DNA from: Sediminibacillus massiliensis
GTDB lineage: Bacteria > Bacillota > Bacilli > Bacillales > Amphibacillaceae
DNA length: 64,000 nt
Direction of reading: 5' to 3'
Assembly (NCBI RefSeq): GCF_900156915.1
Contig: NZ_LT732535.1
Location: forward strand, 1,910,598-1,974,597
Shown: positions 53,882-63,542 of the stretch, one piece after another
How the letters are laid out: each line of letters starts with the position of its first letter
Position numbering within the stretch: position 1 is the first letter of the stretch
Made by a program: the position numbers and the translations under genes
Notes under the pieces: generated by a model
Seen by the model: the letters and a program-made list of their open reading frames with translations, nothing else
Told to the model about the DNA's origin: nothing
Databases searched by the model: none

Positions 53882-54430
53882 TTATTTGTTTTTAGGAATA
53901 TAATCAAAGATCTTCCCAGACTCCACTACTTGGATGAATTTCATCAACCACCTGTAGTAATTCTGTGCGTATCTCAGTCTTTCCAAATCTGTCTCTATTC
54001 TGGCAGCAAGTTGCTCATCATCCGTGTTTTCCTTTAATTCACTAAGCTCCAAAATTGCTTCCTCTGCCTCTTCGATATTGGTCTCCGTATGGTGTCTCCA
54101 TTTATTTCCGAATAAGGAGGTAAATGATTTATACCAATCCTCTTCCGATTTGTATAAATCCTTCCTGATTCCTTTTTTATATGCAGGCTGCACCATTTTC
54201 ATTTCTGACAGTGACCGTACTCCTGTCGACATGCTTGTCTTGCTCATCTCCAGAGCATCCCTCATGCCATCAAGGGTCATCGGTTCATCAGCAAAATACA
54301 GAGTCCCATACAATCTTCCTACCGAAGAGGTAATCCCATAGAGATTCATATTTTTTGCTATGACTTGGATAAACTTCTCGATCGTTTCCTCATATTCAGA
54401 CCAATCTTCTGTCCTATCTTTATTTGGCAA
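53882..54430 (-). CDS. gbsR: GbsR-type regulator
   Basis: 182-residue MarR-like regulator: [39 protein letters not shown] and [15 protein letters not shown]. This is the GbsR core; B. subtilis GbsR (choline-sensing repressor of gbsAB and opuB) is about 180 residues. TTG start with GGAGGG upstream. It follows yhaN on the same strand; no gbsAB gene is nearby in the window, so its targets are elsewhere. It is a paralogue of the regulator at 44911. Confidence 0.82.
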   Translation of the reverse strand: MPNKDRTEDWSEYEETIEKFIQVIAKNMNLYGITSSVGRLYGTLYFADEPMTLDGMRDALEMSKTSMSTGVRSLSEMKMVQPAYKKGIRKDLYKSEEDWYKSFTSLFGNKWRHHTETNIEEAEEAILELSELKENTDDEQLAARIETDLERLRYAQNYYRWLMKFIQVVESGKIFDYIPKNK

Positions 54431-54477
54431 TGAAGACCCTCCAACTCATGTTTCGCCATTTATCTTTCGTTATTTTA

Positions 54478-57444
54478 TCATTCATGCCGGGAATTTGCTA
54501 ATTCAATCTTCTCGAAATTTAAATTTATTGTTGGAATGTTGGCATTCTGCATTCCGGCAGCCAACAGAGGGTTACAAGTAAATATAATAACCTGTTGCCG
54601 TTCGGCGAATTCCCTGATAAGATTCCACATAATTTGGTTCCGTTTCGAATCGAAATGGACAAATGCATCATCCACCAGAAATGGCAGTGTCTGCTCTTTC
54701 CCAAACAACTGATTAAGCGCAAGTCGAAGCGATACATACAATTGATCGGCAGTCCCTTTGGACAGCTCATTCACAGAATAGCGAAACCCGTCATTATCTT
54801 CCACTTCGAATGACTCGCCTGCCCGCGGCGGATGGATTGTTACATACCTGCCTTCTGTAAGGGAATGAAAATAGTCTGCCGCTCTCGTTAGTGTCTTGGG
54901 AAGATATGTCTCTTGATAACTTTTTTTCGCTTCCATCAACATTTCCCTGGCTGTTTGATATACGGCCCATTTCTTCACCTGTTCTTTAAGACGGTCTTTC
55001 TCCAGACGAAATTGGTGCCTTATCGTGGAGTATTGTTCCGTTTCTTCCATGTTTGCTAAGACAGATTTTATGTCTGAAAGGTGTTGACGTTTTTCTTCCA
55101 GCGAGGATTCAAGCGCGTCTATTTGTCCAATTGCAGTTTGAACGCTTTGTTCGACTTCCGCCGGCTGTGGCATCTCTTTCAAGAGCCTGTCAATGTCCGA
55201 CTGTGGCAGAATTCCCAGCAATCGTTGATGTAATTCTTCCACTTTCTCCTTTATATTGCCCAACTCTTCCCTTTCATTTCCAATTCGGATGTATTCATCT
55301 TCTTTTTCAGCTCCGGCTATTGCCAATAGTTCTTTCTTTTCTTCCAGATACGGCGCCATCCTGGTATGCAACCGCCGCTCTTTTTCTTCGTTTTCCTCCA
55401 TCCATTGCTTGTATTGTTCCACTTTTTCCTTCAACGACTTTTGGTCTGCTGCTATCTTTTTCAGTCGGCTGATGTTATGGTAGATATCCTTTTCCCCGTC
55501 TTCCCCGTCAAAAAACAAGGCAATATTCCGCTCCATACGTTTTTTCCCGTTTTGTAAATTACCAATGGCTTCCTCATAACGTTGAAGCTGGGCGAATTTA
55601 TCCAGACAGGCTGTCAACCTTAAATAGACCTTGGGCCAGAATTCCACCCCAATATGTTGCAAAAAAGGAAATTCCTCTCTATGCTTTTCTATTTTGCTGG
55701 AAAGCAACTGTTGTTTATCCAGAAAAAACGACTTTTGCTCAGATAGTTTCAACTGTTGAAGCGATAGCTGTTTATGCTCTTTCTTTAACTGTTCATACTC
55801 AGATCTGAGGACCGCTTGTTCTTCCAACACCCTGGACGCTTCGAGGGCGGCTTCCCGATCAACTTTTTCCTCTGTGTCGATACCCGGACGGAGTAAGTAT
55901 TGTTCAAGCAAAACTAATGATTGATTGGAGAGCCATAATTGTACTGCCCCTGCTCCGAATGCTAGCAGCCCGATAAAATACAGGAGTGTGATGCTTAATA
56001 AAAATGCAGAAACAATCATGATTCCACCGATGAGAAGGCTACCGATGAAGATGGACTTTGCTGTGTTCTTTTTCTTTTGAACTTGCTTCCACGTTTTATC
56101 CTGTTTCCATTGTTGTTCATCAGCAGCTGGTTTATTCAACAAGTCAGCCTGTCTTCTTAAGGCTGACAGGTCGGTTTCGTCCAAAAGATCGTTTTCTACC
56201 GCTTCCGACTCTTTTTTGTACTGTCTTAAGCGCTCGGAAACAGACTGCTCTTCTCTCTTGATTCGCTCTAATTCTGTTTCCATTTGTGTCTTTTCATCTT
56301 TCAGATGGTGCCATGTCTCTTCCAGATGAAACGGCAGCACGACCGACTCTAAAGCTTCGATTGACAAGCCCAGTCGCAGGTTGTTCAAATCTGCAGTCAG
56401 TTGTCTTACTAATTCTTGTTGTTCTTTTTGGTTGTAATTCAACTCAGCAATTATTCGATGGTACTCATCCGCATCAGCGAGTAGCTCATCGACTTTTTTC
56501 TTCGTCGATTCATCCAATAGTTCCTTTTCGGCAGCTTCCAGCTCTGATTTGAATTTCTTTGCGTTGTCCTGTAAGAGGGATTGATCACTTTGTAGTGGCA
56601 TGAGTTGTTCTTTTAATGCGTAATATCTTTCCAGGCCATTTTCGGGAAAATGTTCATGTAGAGGTAGTTTGTCCATCTTATCTTTTTCGTAGGAAAGCTG
56701 CTGGATCATGGAAAGGGACTGGGTTATTTTTTCTAATTGTTCCTTTTTGGCTTTCCAGTCACCGAGCGCTTTGCGCGTCTCTTCCAATTCCTTTTTCAAT
56801 TCCGTCTCTAAATCCTTCTTTTCCAGGTACGATTCTTCTTCTTCCTGAAGCTTGTTTAAATCGGATTGCAATTCACCGATTGAACGCAATTGCCTGTTGA
56901 TCTCTGGATTTTTCCCTTGTGGTTTGAACCTTTCGCTAAGCTCGCTTTCCAGTTTCCTTTGGATGGAAAAAATCTTATCTGTTCCGGTCATCCCAACTCC
57001 CAACAATACTTCCCCTAAATCTTCCTCTTTTAGAGAATGAAGCTTCGTCAGGTCATCTGCATCAAAAGAGTAAATAGACTGAAATATACTCAGGTCAATA
57101 TGGTTCAAACGCATCTGCAGCCAATCTTCACCGGCAGTTTTGCCATCAGGCAAATAACAAACAGCTTCCCCATTATTCTTTTCGTGAATCCGTTCGACAG
57201 CGAATGTCCCATCTTGTTCAGTGAAAATGTTGATTCGACCGCCAATGCTGCCCCCGGTTTTCGGGCGGTAAAATTCCCTTTTCTTCGGCGGGAGACCGAA
57301 CAACATGAACATTAGAAACGACCTGATTGTCGACTTGCCTGATTCATTGTCTCCTTCAATCAACAGCAAGTTGTCTTCTGGAAACATGACTTGATAGTCT
57401 TTCCATTTTCCAAAACCGTAAATATGTAATCCCAATATTTTCAT
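54478..57444 (-). CDS. yhaN: SbcC/Rad50-type AAA protein YhaN
   Basis: 988-residue ATPase with N-terminal Walker A EGDNESGKSTIRSF, long coiled-coil stretches with a central pair of hydrophobic segments (residues about 475-520, around IFIGSLLIGGIMIVSAFLL), and C-terminal signature ELSKGTADQLYVSLRLAL plus LPFLVDDAFVHFD Walker B. Works with YhaO as an SMC-like nuclease complex, probably at DNA ends. Its ATG directly follows the yhaO stop codon (TAAATG). Confidence 0.93.
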   Translation of the reverse strand: MKILGLHIYGFGKWKDYQVMFPEDNLLLIEGDNESGKSTIRSFLMFMLFGLPPKKREFYRPKTGGSIGGRINIFTEQDGTFAVERIHEKNNGEAVCYLPDGKTAGEDWLQMRLNHIDLSIFQSIYSFDADDLTKLHSLKEEDLGEVLLGVGMTGTDKIFSIQRKLESELSERFKPQGKNPEINRQLRSIGELQSDLNKLQEEEESYLEKKDLETELKKELEETRKALGDWKAKKEQLEKITQSLSMIQQLSYEKDKMDKLPLHEHFPENGLERYYALKEQLMPLQSDQSLLQDNAKKFKSELEAAEKELLDESTKKKVDELLADADEYHRIIAELNYNQKEQQELVRQLTADLNNLRLGLSIEALESVVLPFHLEETWHHLKDEKTQMETELERIKREEQSVSERLRQYKKESEAVENDLLDETDLSALRRQADLLNKPAADEQQWKQDKTWKQVQKKKNTAKSIFIGSLLIGGIMIVSAFLLSITLLYFIGLLAFGAGAVQLWLSNQSLVLLEQYLLRPGIDTEEKVDREAALEASRVLEEQAVLRSEYEQLKKEHKQLSLQQLKLSEQKSFFLDKQQLLSSKIEKHREEFPFLQHIGVEFWPKVYLRLTACLDKFAQLQRYEEAIGNLQNGKKRMERNIALFFDGEDGEKDIYHNISRLKKIAADQKSLKEKVEQYKQWMEENEEKERRLHTRMAPYLEEKKELLAIAGAEKEDEYIRIGNEREELGNIKEKVEELHQRLLGILPQSDIDRLLKEMPQPAEVEQSVQTAIGQIDALESSLEEKRQHLSDIKSVLANMEETEQYSTIRHQFRLEKDRLKEQVKKWAVYQTAREMLMEAKKSYQETYLPKTLTRAADYFHSLTEGRYVTIHPPRAGESFEVEDNDGFRYSVNELSKGTADQLYVSLRLALNQLFGKEQTLPFLVDDAFVHFDSKRNQIMWNLIREFAERQQVIIFTCNPLLAAGMQNANIPTINLNFEKIELANSRHE

Positions 57445-58680
57445 TTATCCCTCATACTCCTTTGTTAATTCGTGGATAAGGAGATTTTGCGCTTCTAGTT
57501 TAATCTGCTCCTCCTCTTCTGGTGAAAAAGGTTCTAAGTACTTCCTGGCATGTTTATGATGTGTGATCGGTTTTAAATAAGGCGTAATTCTATCCGTCTC
57601 TGTAAACCGCCGTTTCAATTCCCCGGCAAAGTGATGGCTTTTCTCCCATTCCCCCGGCAGTGATTGTTTTCGCACAAAGCTGTAATCCTGAATATACCCC
57701 CATGTGTCTTCTGAATCTATCGAATCATTCAGCAATTCGATGATTTCTTCGAAGTACCCTGTCTGATACCAATCCTCCACATGCTGCTGGTCGCTTGTGA
57801 AACGTATTTGCAGGATACACTTTCCCAACTCCTTTTTCTTCTCTGAGAGCATATGCTCGAGCATCGCCTCTACTTCTTCCGGAGCATGTACAGAAGAAAT
57901 ATCTACAGCAACTGTTTCAAATCTGATCTCCTGCAACGGAAAAAATTCCATGTGTGTACCTGCTTCGCTCAACTCCACATAATAACACCCTTTTTCTCCT
58001 GTTTCTTTTTTGGAACGGCCTTGTAAGTTACCTGGATACACCACAGGCGGGTCTTCACTCAGTATTTGACGCTTATGGATGTGCCCCAGTGCCCAGTAAT
58101 CGAAATTTTTACTGATCAAGTCTCCCAGTTGAAAAGGGGCATAGACATCGTGTTCTGTATTGGTACTTAGACTACCATGCAGCATGGCGATATGGTATCC
58201 TTTATCGTCCGTCCGTTGGTATTCGACTGTTTTGTTTTCTTTCACGGCTCTTTCCCCATAGCTGAATCCATAGATTGTCGCCAGAGTCCTGTCTGATTTT
58301 GTAAAGGTGGCTGTCGACACTTTATCGTCTTTGAAAACAATAACGTTATCCGGGTATTCTGCAGCAGCTTTGCCTGCTTTGGCATAGTCGTGGTTGCCAA
58401 ATGACAAGTATACCGTGATTCCATACTTTTTCAAAAGAGTGAACGCCTTTTTCAATCGGATATGGGCTTTTAAGCTCTGTTTGTTATCATCGAACAAGTC
58501 TCCGGCAATGAGAATGAAATCGACTTTTTTGTCAATCGCCGTTTCCACTAAGGCTGTCAAAGATTGAAAAGTACAATCCCGAATCTGTTTAAAAAGAGGG
58601 GCCGGTACTTGGGTCATTCCTTTAAATGGACTATCCAAATGGAGATCTGCACAATGGATAAATGATATTTTCTTCTCCAT
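57445..58680 (-). CDS. yhaO: SbcD-type nuclease YhaO
   Basis: 411-residue metallophosphoesterase with the five nuclease motifs: CADLHLDSPFKG, LIAGDLFDDNKQS, SFGNHDYAKA, MLHGS and ALGHIHKRQ. Partner of YhaN; DNA-end processing is inferred from SbcD/Mre11 relatives. GAGGAA site before the ATG. Order yhaO-yhaN-(gbsR)-yhaM resembles B. subtilis. Confidence 0.93.
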   Translation of the reverse strand: MEKKISFIHCADLHLDSPFKGMTQVPAPLFKQIRDCTFQSLTALVETAIDKKVDFILIAGDLFDDNKQSLKAHIRLKKAFTLLKKYGITVYLSFGNHDYAKAGKAAAEYPDNVIVFKDDKVSTATFTKSDRTLATIYGFSYGERAVKENKTVEYQRTDDKGYHIAMLHGSLSTNTEHDVYAPFQLGDLISKNFDYWALGHIHKRQILSEDPPVVYPGNLQGRSKKETGEKGCYYVELSEAGTHMEFFPLQEIRFETVAVDISSVHAPEEVEAMLEHMLSEKKKELGKCILQIRFTSDQQHVEDWYQTGYFEEIIELLNDSIDSEDTWGYIQDYSFVRKQSLPGEWEKSHHFAGELKRRFTETDRITPYLKPITHHKHARKYLEPFSPEEEEQIKLEAQNLLIHELTKEYEG

Positions 58681-58758
58681 ACAAAGATTCCTCCTGTCAT
58701 TTCTCCTTTTATTTTAGCAAAATAAAAAACCGAATGCACGTTCGTTCTGTTATAACAG

Positions 58759-58788
58759 AAAAAGCCATCCGCATTGTCGAATGGCTTT
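58759..58788 (-). terminator. terminator of yhaPQ
   Basis: Stem AAAGCCAT plus further pairs around CATTG, followed by TTTTTC on the minus strand, just beyond the yhaP stop. Confidence 0.8.
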
Positions 58789-58794
58789 CCTTGT

Positions 58795-60042
58795 TTACTT
58801 TTTGGATAGCTGAAGCGCCTTTTTGAAATCTTTCAGAGAGGTAGAACGCCCGTACATCAGCACACCGCCCCTGTAGACACGAGCACCTATGACCGCCAGC
58901 AAAAGGATAGAGGCAATCATGATCACTATAGAGAGACCTACCTCCCATACAGGGATATCGAGCATTCCAACTCGCAAAAACATTAACATCGGAGTGAAAA
59001 ACGGGATATAAGATGTGACAGTAACAAAAGTGGATTCCGGAAGATTCAATCCAAACATAGCGATAAAGAACGCTATCATGATCAAAAAGATTACCGGCAT
59101 CATCAATTGTTGAACATCTTCAATCCTGCTGACTAACGAGCCCAGCATTGCGGCCAATGTCGCATAAAGGAAATAGCCAAGCAGGAAGAAGACGATTGCA
59201 TAGATAAATGTAGAAACACTGACATCCGACAATCCGAAATACTGAAACACCCCATCGGTCAATTCTCCTTGTTTCCGGATGATAAGCAAGTAACCAGCTA
59301 ACAGGAAGATCCCGACTTGGGTTAACCCAAGCAATGCAATGCCAAGAATCTTAGCAAACATTTGGGCGACAGGAGAAGTGCTGGAAATCAATATTTCCAT
59401 TACCCTCGACGTTTTTTCATTAGCAATGTCCATTGCTATCATATTCCCATAAGTAATAACCGCAAAATACAACGCGAACAGGATAATATAAACAAGTCCT
59501 CTTGCTTCATTAAGCTCCTGTTGTGTTTTGGCCGTCTCCTCCAACGCAATCGATTCGAATGAAACCGGCTCATAGATTTGCTGTACTTCTGCCGGATCAA
59601 TGCCGGCACTGCTGGTAGCCATTGCCACTTTGATTTGCTGCAGTTGCTGTTCTAAATTAGTACTGATGTCGGAAGAAGCGATTTGGTTTGCATAGAACTC
59701 TGCTGCAGGCAAGCCCTCTTCATTCAAGGTGATGGATAGGAGTCCCTCATATTCACCATCCCTTACCGCTTCCTTTGCTTCTTCTTCAGAGCCTTCAAAC
59801 GCACTTAACGATATGTCCGAATTGTTTTCCATACTCTGATCCAAGGCTTCATAAACAGTATCACTTCCATCAATGACAGCAACTTCTTTCGCTTCCTCAT
59901 CACCGCTGAAAGCATCAATAATCGAATCCATGTTGGCTATAGCGAAAATAATCAACAGGGCGATAATATTGGTGATCAGAAATGACTTGGTTTTAAAACG
60001 TGTCACATATGTATGGGACAACACCACCCAAAACTTACTCAT
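58795..60042 (-). CDS. yhaP: ABC-2 type permease YhaP (NatB-like)
   Basis: 415-residue permease with one N-terminal membrane segment (ITNIIALLIIFAIANMDSII), a large external domain (residues about 50-175) and five or six C-terminal membrane segments. Resembles NatB, the sodium-extruding ABC permease, though the substrate here is unknown. ATG at 60042 overlaps the yhaQ stop by 8 bases. Confidence 0.9.
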   Translation of the reverse strand: MSKFWVVLSHTYVTRFKTKSFLITNIIALLIIFAIANMDSIIDAFSGDEEAKEVAVIDGSDTVYEALDQSMENNSDISLSAFEGSEEEAKEAVRDGEYEGLLSITLNEEGLPAAEFYANQIASSDISTNLEQQLQQIKVAMATSSAGIDPAEVQQIYEPVSFESIALEETAKTQQELNEARGLVYIILFALYFAVITYGNMIAMDIANEKTSRVMEILISSTSPVAQMFAKILGIALLGLTQVGIFLLAGYLLIIRKQGELTDGVFQYFGLSDVSVSTFIYAIVFFLLGYFLYATLAAMLGSLVSRIEDVQQLMMPVIFLIMIAFFIAMFGLNLPESTFVTVTSYIPFFTPMLMFLRVGMLDIPVWEVGLSIVIMIASILLLAVIGARVYRGGVLMYGRSTSLKDFKKALQLSKK

Positions 60043-60934
60043 AGGAAGCACCTGCTTTCTCTATAAATATGTCATTCAATGAAGGCTCTTCCAACGCAAA
60101 CTTCCGCACAAAGCCCTTCCCTTGGAGTTCCTGAAAAATTGCCTGGGAAATCGCTTCACTCTCAATCTGAAGCTGGCAGCCTTCGAATGTTTCTTTATAC
60201 TGGACTACGCCTGACTGTCTCTTTAAAAATTCTGTATTGAAATCTGTATGTATGAATAAATTCTTCTTGCCGAAAGATCGCTTGATTTCTTTTAAAGAAC
60301 CGTGGACAACCGGGCTGCCCTTCTGCATGATGCAAAGATATTCGCAAAGTTCTTCTACATGCTCCATGCGGTGGGATGAGAACACGATAGAAGTCCCCTG
60401 ATTTTTCAAGTCTACAACTGCCTTTTTCAACATCTCCACATTCACAGGGTCCAACCCTGAAAACGGCTCATCAAGGATTAATAATTTCGGCCGGTGGATC
60501 ACCGCTGAAATAAACTGGATTTTTTGCTGATTACCTTTAGAAAGTTCTTCTACTTTCTTATCCAGGTAATCAGGCACCTTGAATTTTTCCAGCCATCCCT
60601 GCAATTCGGTGAGTACCTGTTTTTTATCCATTCCCCGTAATTTCCCCAAATATATGATCTGGTCCTTCACCTTGAGTTTCGGGTATAATCCTCTTTCTTC
60701 CGGTAGATAGCCAATTGCATCACTATCTTTGTAGCCGATGGTATCTCCATTCCAAGTGATGCTCCCTTTTGTTACGTCCAGCAACCCCAAAATCATTCGG
60801 AATGTTGTGGTTTTTCCTGCACCATTCGCACCTAAAAACCCAAATATCTGGCCTTCTGGTATTTCCAGCGACAAATTGTCGACGGCAGTGAACTTGCCAA
60901 ACTGCTTTGTGACGTTATTAATTTTTAGCGTCAT
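60035..60934 (-). CDS. yhaQ: ABC transporter ATP-binding protein YhaQ
   Basis: 299-residue ATPase with Walker A GFLGANGAGKTTTF, signature ELSKGNQQKIQ and Walker B LLILDEPFSGLDP. NatA-like; pairs with YhaP. The ATG at 60934 with AAAGGAGA upstream is chosen over an in-frame codon at 60994; length equals B. subtilis YhaQ (298). Confidence 0.93.
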   Translation of the reverse strand: MTLKINNVTKQFGKFTAVDNLSLEIPEGQIFGFLGANGAGKTTTFRMILGLLDVTKGSITWNGDTIGYKDSDAIGYLPEERGLYPKLKVKDQIIYLGKLRGMDKKQVLTELQGWLEKFKVPDYLDKKVEELSKGNQQKIQFISAVIHRPKLLILDEPFSGLDPVNVEMLKKAVVDLKNQGTSIVFSSHRMEHVEELCEYLCIMQKGSPVVHGSLKEIKRSFGKKNLFIHTDFNTEFLKRQSGVVQYKETFEGCQLQIESEAISQAIFQELQGKGFVRKFALEEPSLNDIFIEKAGASYE

Positions 60935-61114
60935 ATTCCACTCTCCTTTCCCCTCTAGAAGTATATACGGACTTTTATTAAAAAAGTTCCCCAAAATATT
61001 ATATATCTACTTTTCATTAGGGTATATAACTTAAGAGAACATATTTCAATGGCAGGAAAAAATTATTTTCAAAAGAATAAAAGGATAGGAAAGCTATAAT
61101 TAGGAGGGAACAGA

Positions 61115-61300
61115 ATGAAGCCATATGTATTAACGGTATTTGATGAACAAGGGAAAAAACTTCTTGAGGAAACCTTTGAAGCAGAAAACGATAATGATGC
61201 GGTAAAGATTGGCAATAACAAACTCGAAGATACAAATTATACGGAGCATACCCATAGATGCGTTTCCCCTGATGGTAAATTAGTGATGTTTCACCGATAA
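61115..61300 (+). CDS. yhzD: YhzD-like small protein
   Basis: 61-residue protein with YVLTVFDEQGKKLLEETFEAE and EHTHRCVSPDGKLVMFHR, the conserved ends of the YhzD family. Function unknown. AGGAGGGA site before the ATG. Divergent from yhaQ, convergent with yheA, with a terminator between. Confidence 0.88.
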   Translation: MKPYVLTVFDEQGKKLLEETFEAENDNDAVKIGNNKLEDTNYTEHTHRCVSPDGKLVMFHR

Positions 61301-61318
61301 AAAAACCATACTATCAAG

Positions 61319-61352
61319 AAAAAGAGCTGCCGAGAATTCGACAGCTCTTTTT
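61319..61352. terminator. bidirectional terminator
   Basis: Stem AAAAAGAGCTG / CAGCTCTTTTT plus inner pairs, between convergent yhzD and yheA. Confidence 0.88.
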
Positions 61353-61366
61353 CATCCGTATTTGTA

Positions 61367-61726
61367 TTACTGTTGATCTTGATCAGGAGTGCCGTACAAT
61401 TCTTCAAGCGGCTTTGTGATAATACGGCTAACGTCGTTGATTACTACATTCAAACGCTGCTCTTGTTCCATAAGTTTGGAAATTTCTTCATGCTGCTGGA
61501 CCAATTCCACTACACGTTTGGCACTTTCAACTTCTTCTTCCGTGATTTCTTGACCCTGCATTTGTTTTTCTTGCAGGCTCATTTGAGTCGTACGAAAATC
61601 TTCGAACATCTTCTTTGCAGACTCATCAGCCATGACTTTATCGTAGGCATCTTTCAATCCTTTGAACTCCTCACTATCACGGATTGCCTTTTCCAATTCA
61701 TAGGCGCTATCGTAAATATTTGGCAT
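61367..61726 (-). CDS. yheA: YlbF/YmcA family protein YheA
   Basis: 119-residue all-helical protein of the YlbF/YmcA/YheA family (YELEKAIRDSEEFKGLKDAY and FRTTQMSLQEKQMQGQEIT). YheA is a paralogue of the YlbF-YmcA-YaaT mRNA-decay and developmental regulators; its own role is not known. A GGAGG site precedes the ATG. It lies before the tandem repeat array. Confidence 0.88.
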   Translation of the reverse strand: MPNIYDSAYELEKAIRDSEEFKGLKDAYDKVMADESAKKMFEDFRTTQMSLQEKQMQGQEITEEEVESAKRVVELVQQHEEISKLMEQEQRLNVVINDVSRIITKPLEELYGTPDQDQQ

Positions 61727-61805
61727 GTAATTAAATCCTCCTAATTATTCTAAACATTAAACTCCTCCCCAACTATAACAAACCAAAAAAACAATGTATA
61801 GTGAT

Positions 61806-62269
61806 AGGAAGTGGAGGCGGCTTGAACAGGTGCGACAAGCATAAGACAGCTTATGGAACGGCTCGGTCTTCTGCCGTGCAGTAAGATGACTTATGACCTC
61901 GAGCACCTAGCCGCTGCAACTGGACTAAATAGGAAGTGAAGGCGGCTTGTTCAGGTGCGACAAGCATAAGACAGTTTATGGAACGGCTCGGTCTTCTGCC
62001 GTGCAGTAAGATGACTTATGACCTCGAGCACCTAGCCGCCGCAACTGGACTAAATAGGAAGTGGAGGCGGCTTGAACAGGTGCGACAAGCATAAGACAGC
62101 TTATGGAACGGCTCGGTCTTCTGCCGTGCAGTAAGATGACTTATGACCTCGAGCACCTAGCCGCCGCAACTGGACTATATAGGAAGTGGAGGCGGCTTGA
62201 ACAGGTGCGACAAGCATAAGACAGCTTATGGAACGGCTCGGTCTTCTGCCGTGCAGTAAGATGACTTAT
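61806..62269. repeat. tandem array of a 125-bp hairpin-forming repeat (3.7 copies)
   Basis: Units begin AGGAAGTG at 61806, 61931, 62056 and 62181; the period is exactly 125. The last unit stops after 89 bases at the yheB stop codon. Units 1, 3 and 4 differ at only a few bases; unit 2 has a handful of changes. Within each unit GGCGGCT and AGCCGCC, then AGGTGC and GCACCT, pair as an outer stem, and CATAAG / CTTATG forms an inner one. No reading frame or spacer variation, so neither coding nor CRISPR. Confidence 0.9.
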
Positions 62270-63399
62270 CCTATAATGAGAACAATCAATCCCTGAACAA
62301 AGCCAATCACTCCGCCCAGCAAAGCACCAAGATAAGTGATCATCTTAAATTCCCGCCTGGAAATATCGAGGACAAGCTGCTCGATTCTCTCAACCGGGAA
62401 GCCTTCTACTTCCTTTTCTACTATCTCTGCAAGATGAAGACTATCCATCAATGTTTCCATCTTGTCTGCCAAAGTTGAAGTCAACTTTCCGACGGCATTC
62501 GGTACCAGTGATTCCAATATTTCCTTTTGGAAAGGATGTGTAATTTCCCGGACGGTTTTCTTCAACCATTTATCTACCGGGATGGTATTAGATGTTATTT
62601 TTCCAAGAGCAGTCGAGATTTCGTTCCGTCCGATTTTGGCCTCAAGCTCGTTCAATGGCTTATCGGCAAATTTATTCCATTCGTTAACAAGCAGCTGGCG
62701 GATGACATCTTTTGCTTCTGCGGACTGGACATATTGAACCATCAGCGGTTGGATTTTTTCTGAAAGTCCTTCATTTCCCAGGAAAGAGGAGATCATGTTC
62801 CCAAAAAATCCCTTGCCATCCAAGTATTTTTCCACAATTTCACCGATTTTTCTTCTGGCGGCTTCACTCCACAGATACTCTACGATTTGATCTTGTACAT
62901 GTCCGCTCAGCTTGTCCATACCTGATTCAGCCCGATTGAGCCAATCTGAAGGTAGAAATTCCCGTACATGCCTACCCCCATTTACTTCCATAAATTGCTT
63001 GTACTGTAATTCGGTCCAGTCGGCAATTTTGGCCCTTATTTTCTGCTCTTCCACTTCAATGCCGAATGAGTCCAATAAATGCCTTAATTCCGATTCGTTC
63101 TTTAGAACTTCTTCCATTTCCTTCTGTGCCCAGCCAGTCAATTGAGATTGAAAAGCAGGCTGTTGAAGTTTTTTCCTGATTCCTTTTGGTGTTAGAAGAT
63201 GGTCGACCACCATCTTACCAAGCTGCCTGGCTAATTCATCCCGGCGTTTCGGGATTAGTCCAGGGGTAAAGGGAACTTTCCACTTACCAATGAATTTGGG
63301 CTGATACGGCCTGAACAGCATTTTGATCGCCAGGGAATTGGTCAATCCGCCGATAACCGCCCCGATCACAATCATCATTACCACAATTAGTATTTCCAT
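62266..63399 (-). CDS. yheB: DUF445 family protein YheB
   Basis: 377-residue protein with an N-terminal membrane segment and LAIKMLFRPYQPKF, and a C-terminal hydrophobic segment ending GFVQGLIVLIIG. DUF445 proteins are membrane-associated and of unknown function; length equals B. subtilis YheB. The stop codon TAA coincides with the end of the 125-bp repeat array. GAGGTAGG precedes the ATG. Single gene, divergent from the YheC/D-like gene. Confidence 0.9.
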   Translation of the reverse strand: MEILIVVMMIVIGAVIGGLTNSLAIKMLFRPYQPKFIGKWKVPFTPGLIPKRRDELARQLGKMVVDHLLTPKGIRKKLQQPAFQSQLTGWAQKEMEEVLKNESELRHLLDSFGIEVEEQKIRAKIADWTELQYKQFMEVNGGRHVREFLPSDWLNRAESGMDKLSGHVQDQIVEYLWSEAARRKIGEIVEKYLDGKGFFGNMISSFLGNEGLSEKIQPLMVQYVQSAEAKDVIRQLLVNEWNKFADKPLNELEAKIGRNEISTALGKITSNTIPVDKWLKKTVREITHPFQKEILESLVPNAVGKLTSTLADKMETLMDSLHLAEIVEKEVEGFPVERIEQLVLDISRREFKMITYLGALLGGVIGFVQGLIVLIIG

Positions 63400-63542
63400 T
63401 GAATAACCTACCTCACTTTATATAAAAACACTCTGTTTCTATTCAGTCACCTTACTAGTATAAGTTCCCAAGCATGTGTTGAAAAGTTTTACATATACAT
63501 GGAGAGAGAATGTACCGTTTCAGGACAAGGAGAGTGGGACAG

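Noticed and set aside
61806..62269. Regularly spaced repeats that might be a CRISPR array
   Set aside because: The whole 125-bp period repeats with almost no variation; there are no unique spacers and no cas genes.
3519..63399. Many long frames opposite addA, addB, yhaN and others
   Set aside because: They are shadows of the real genes, with no ribosome-binding sites or recognisable protein motifs.
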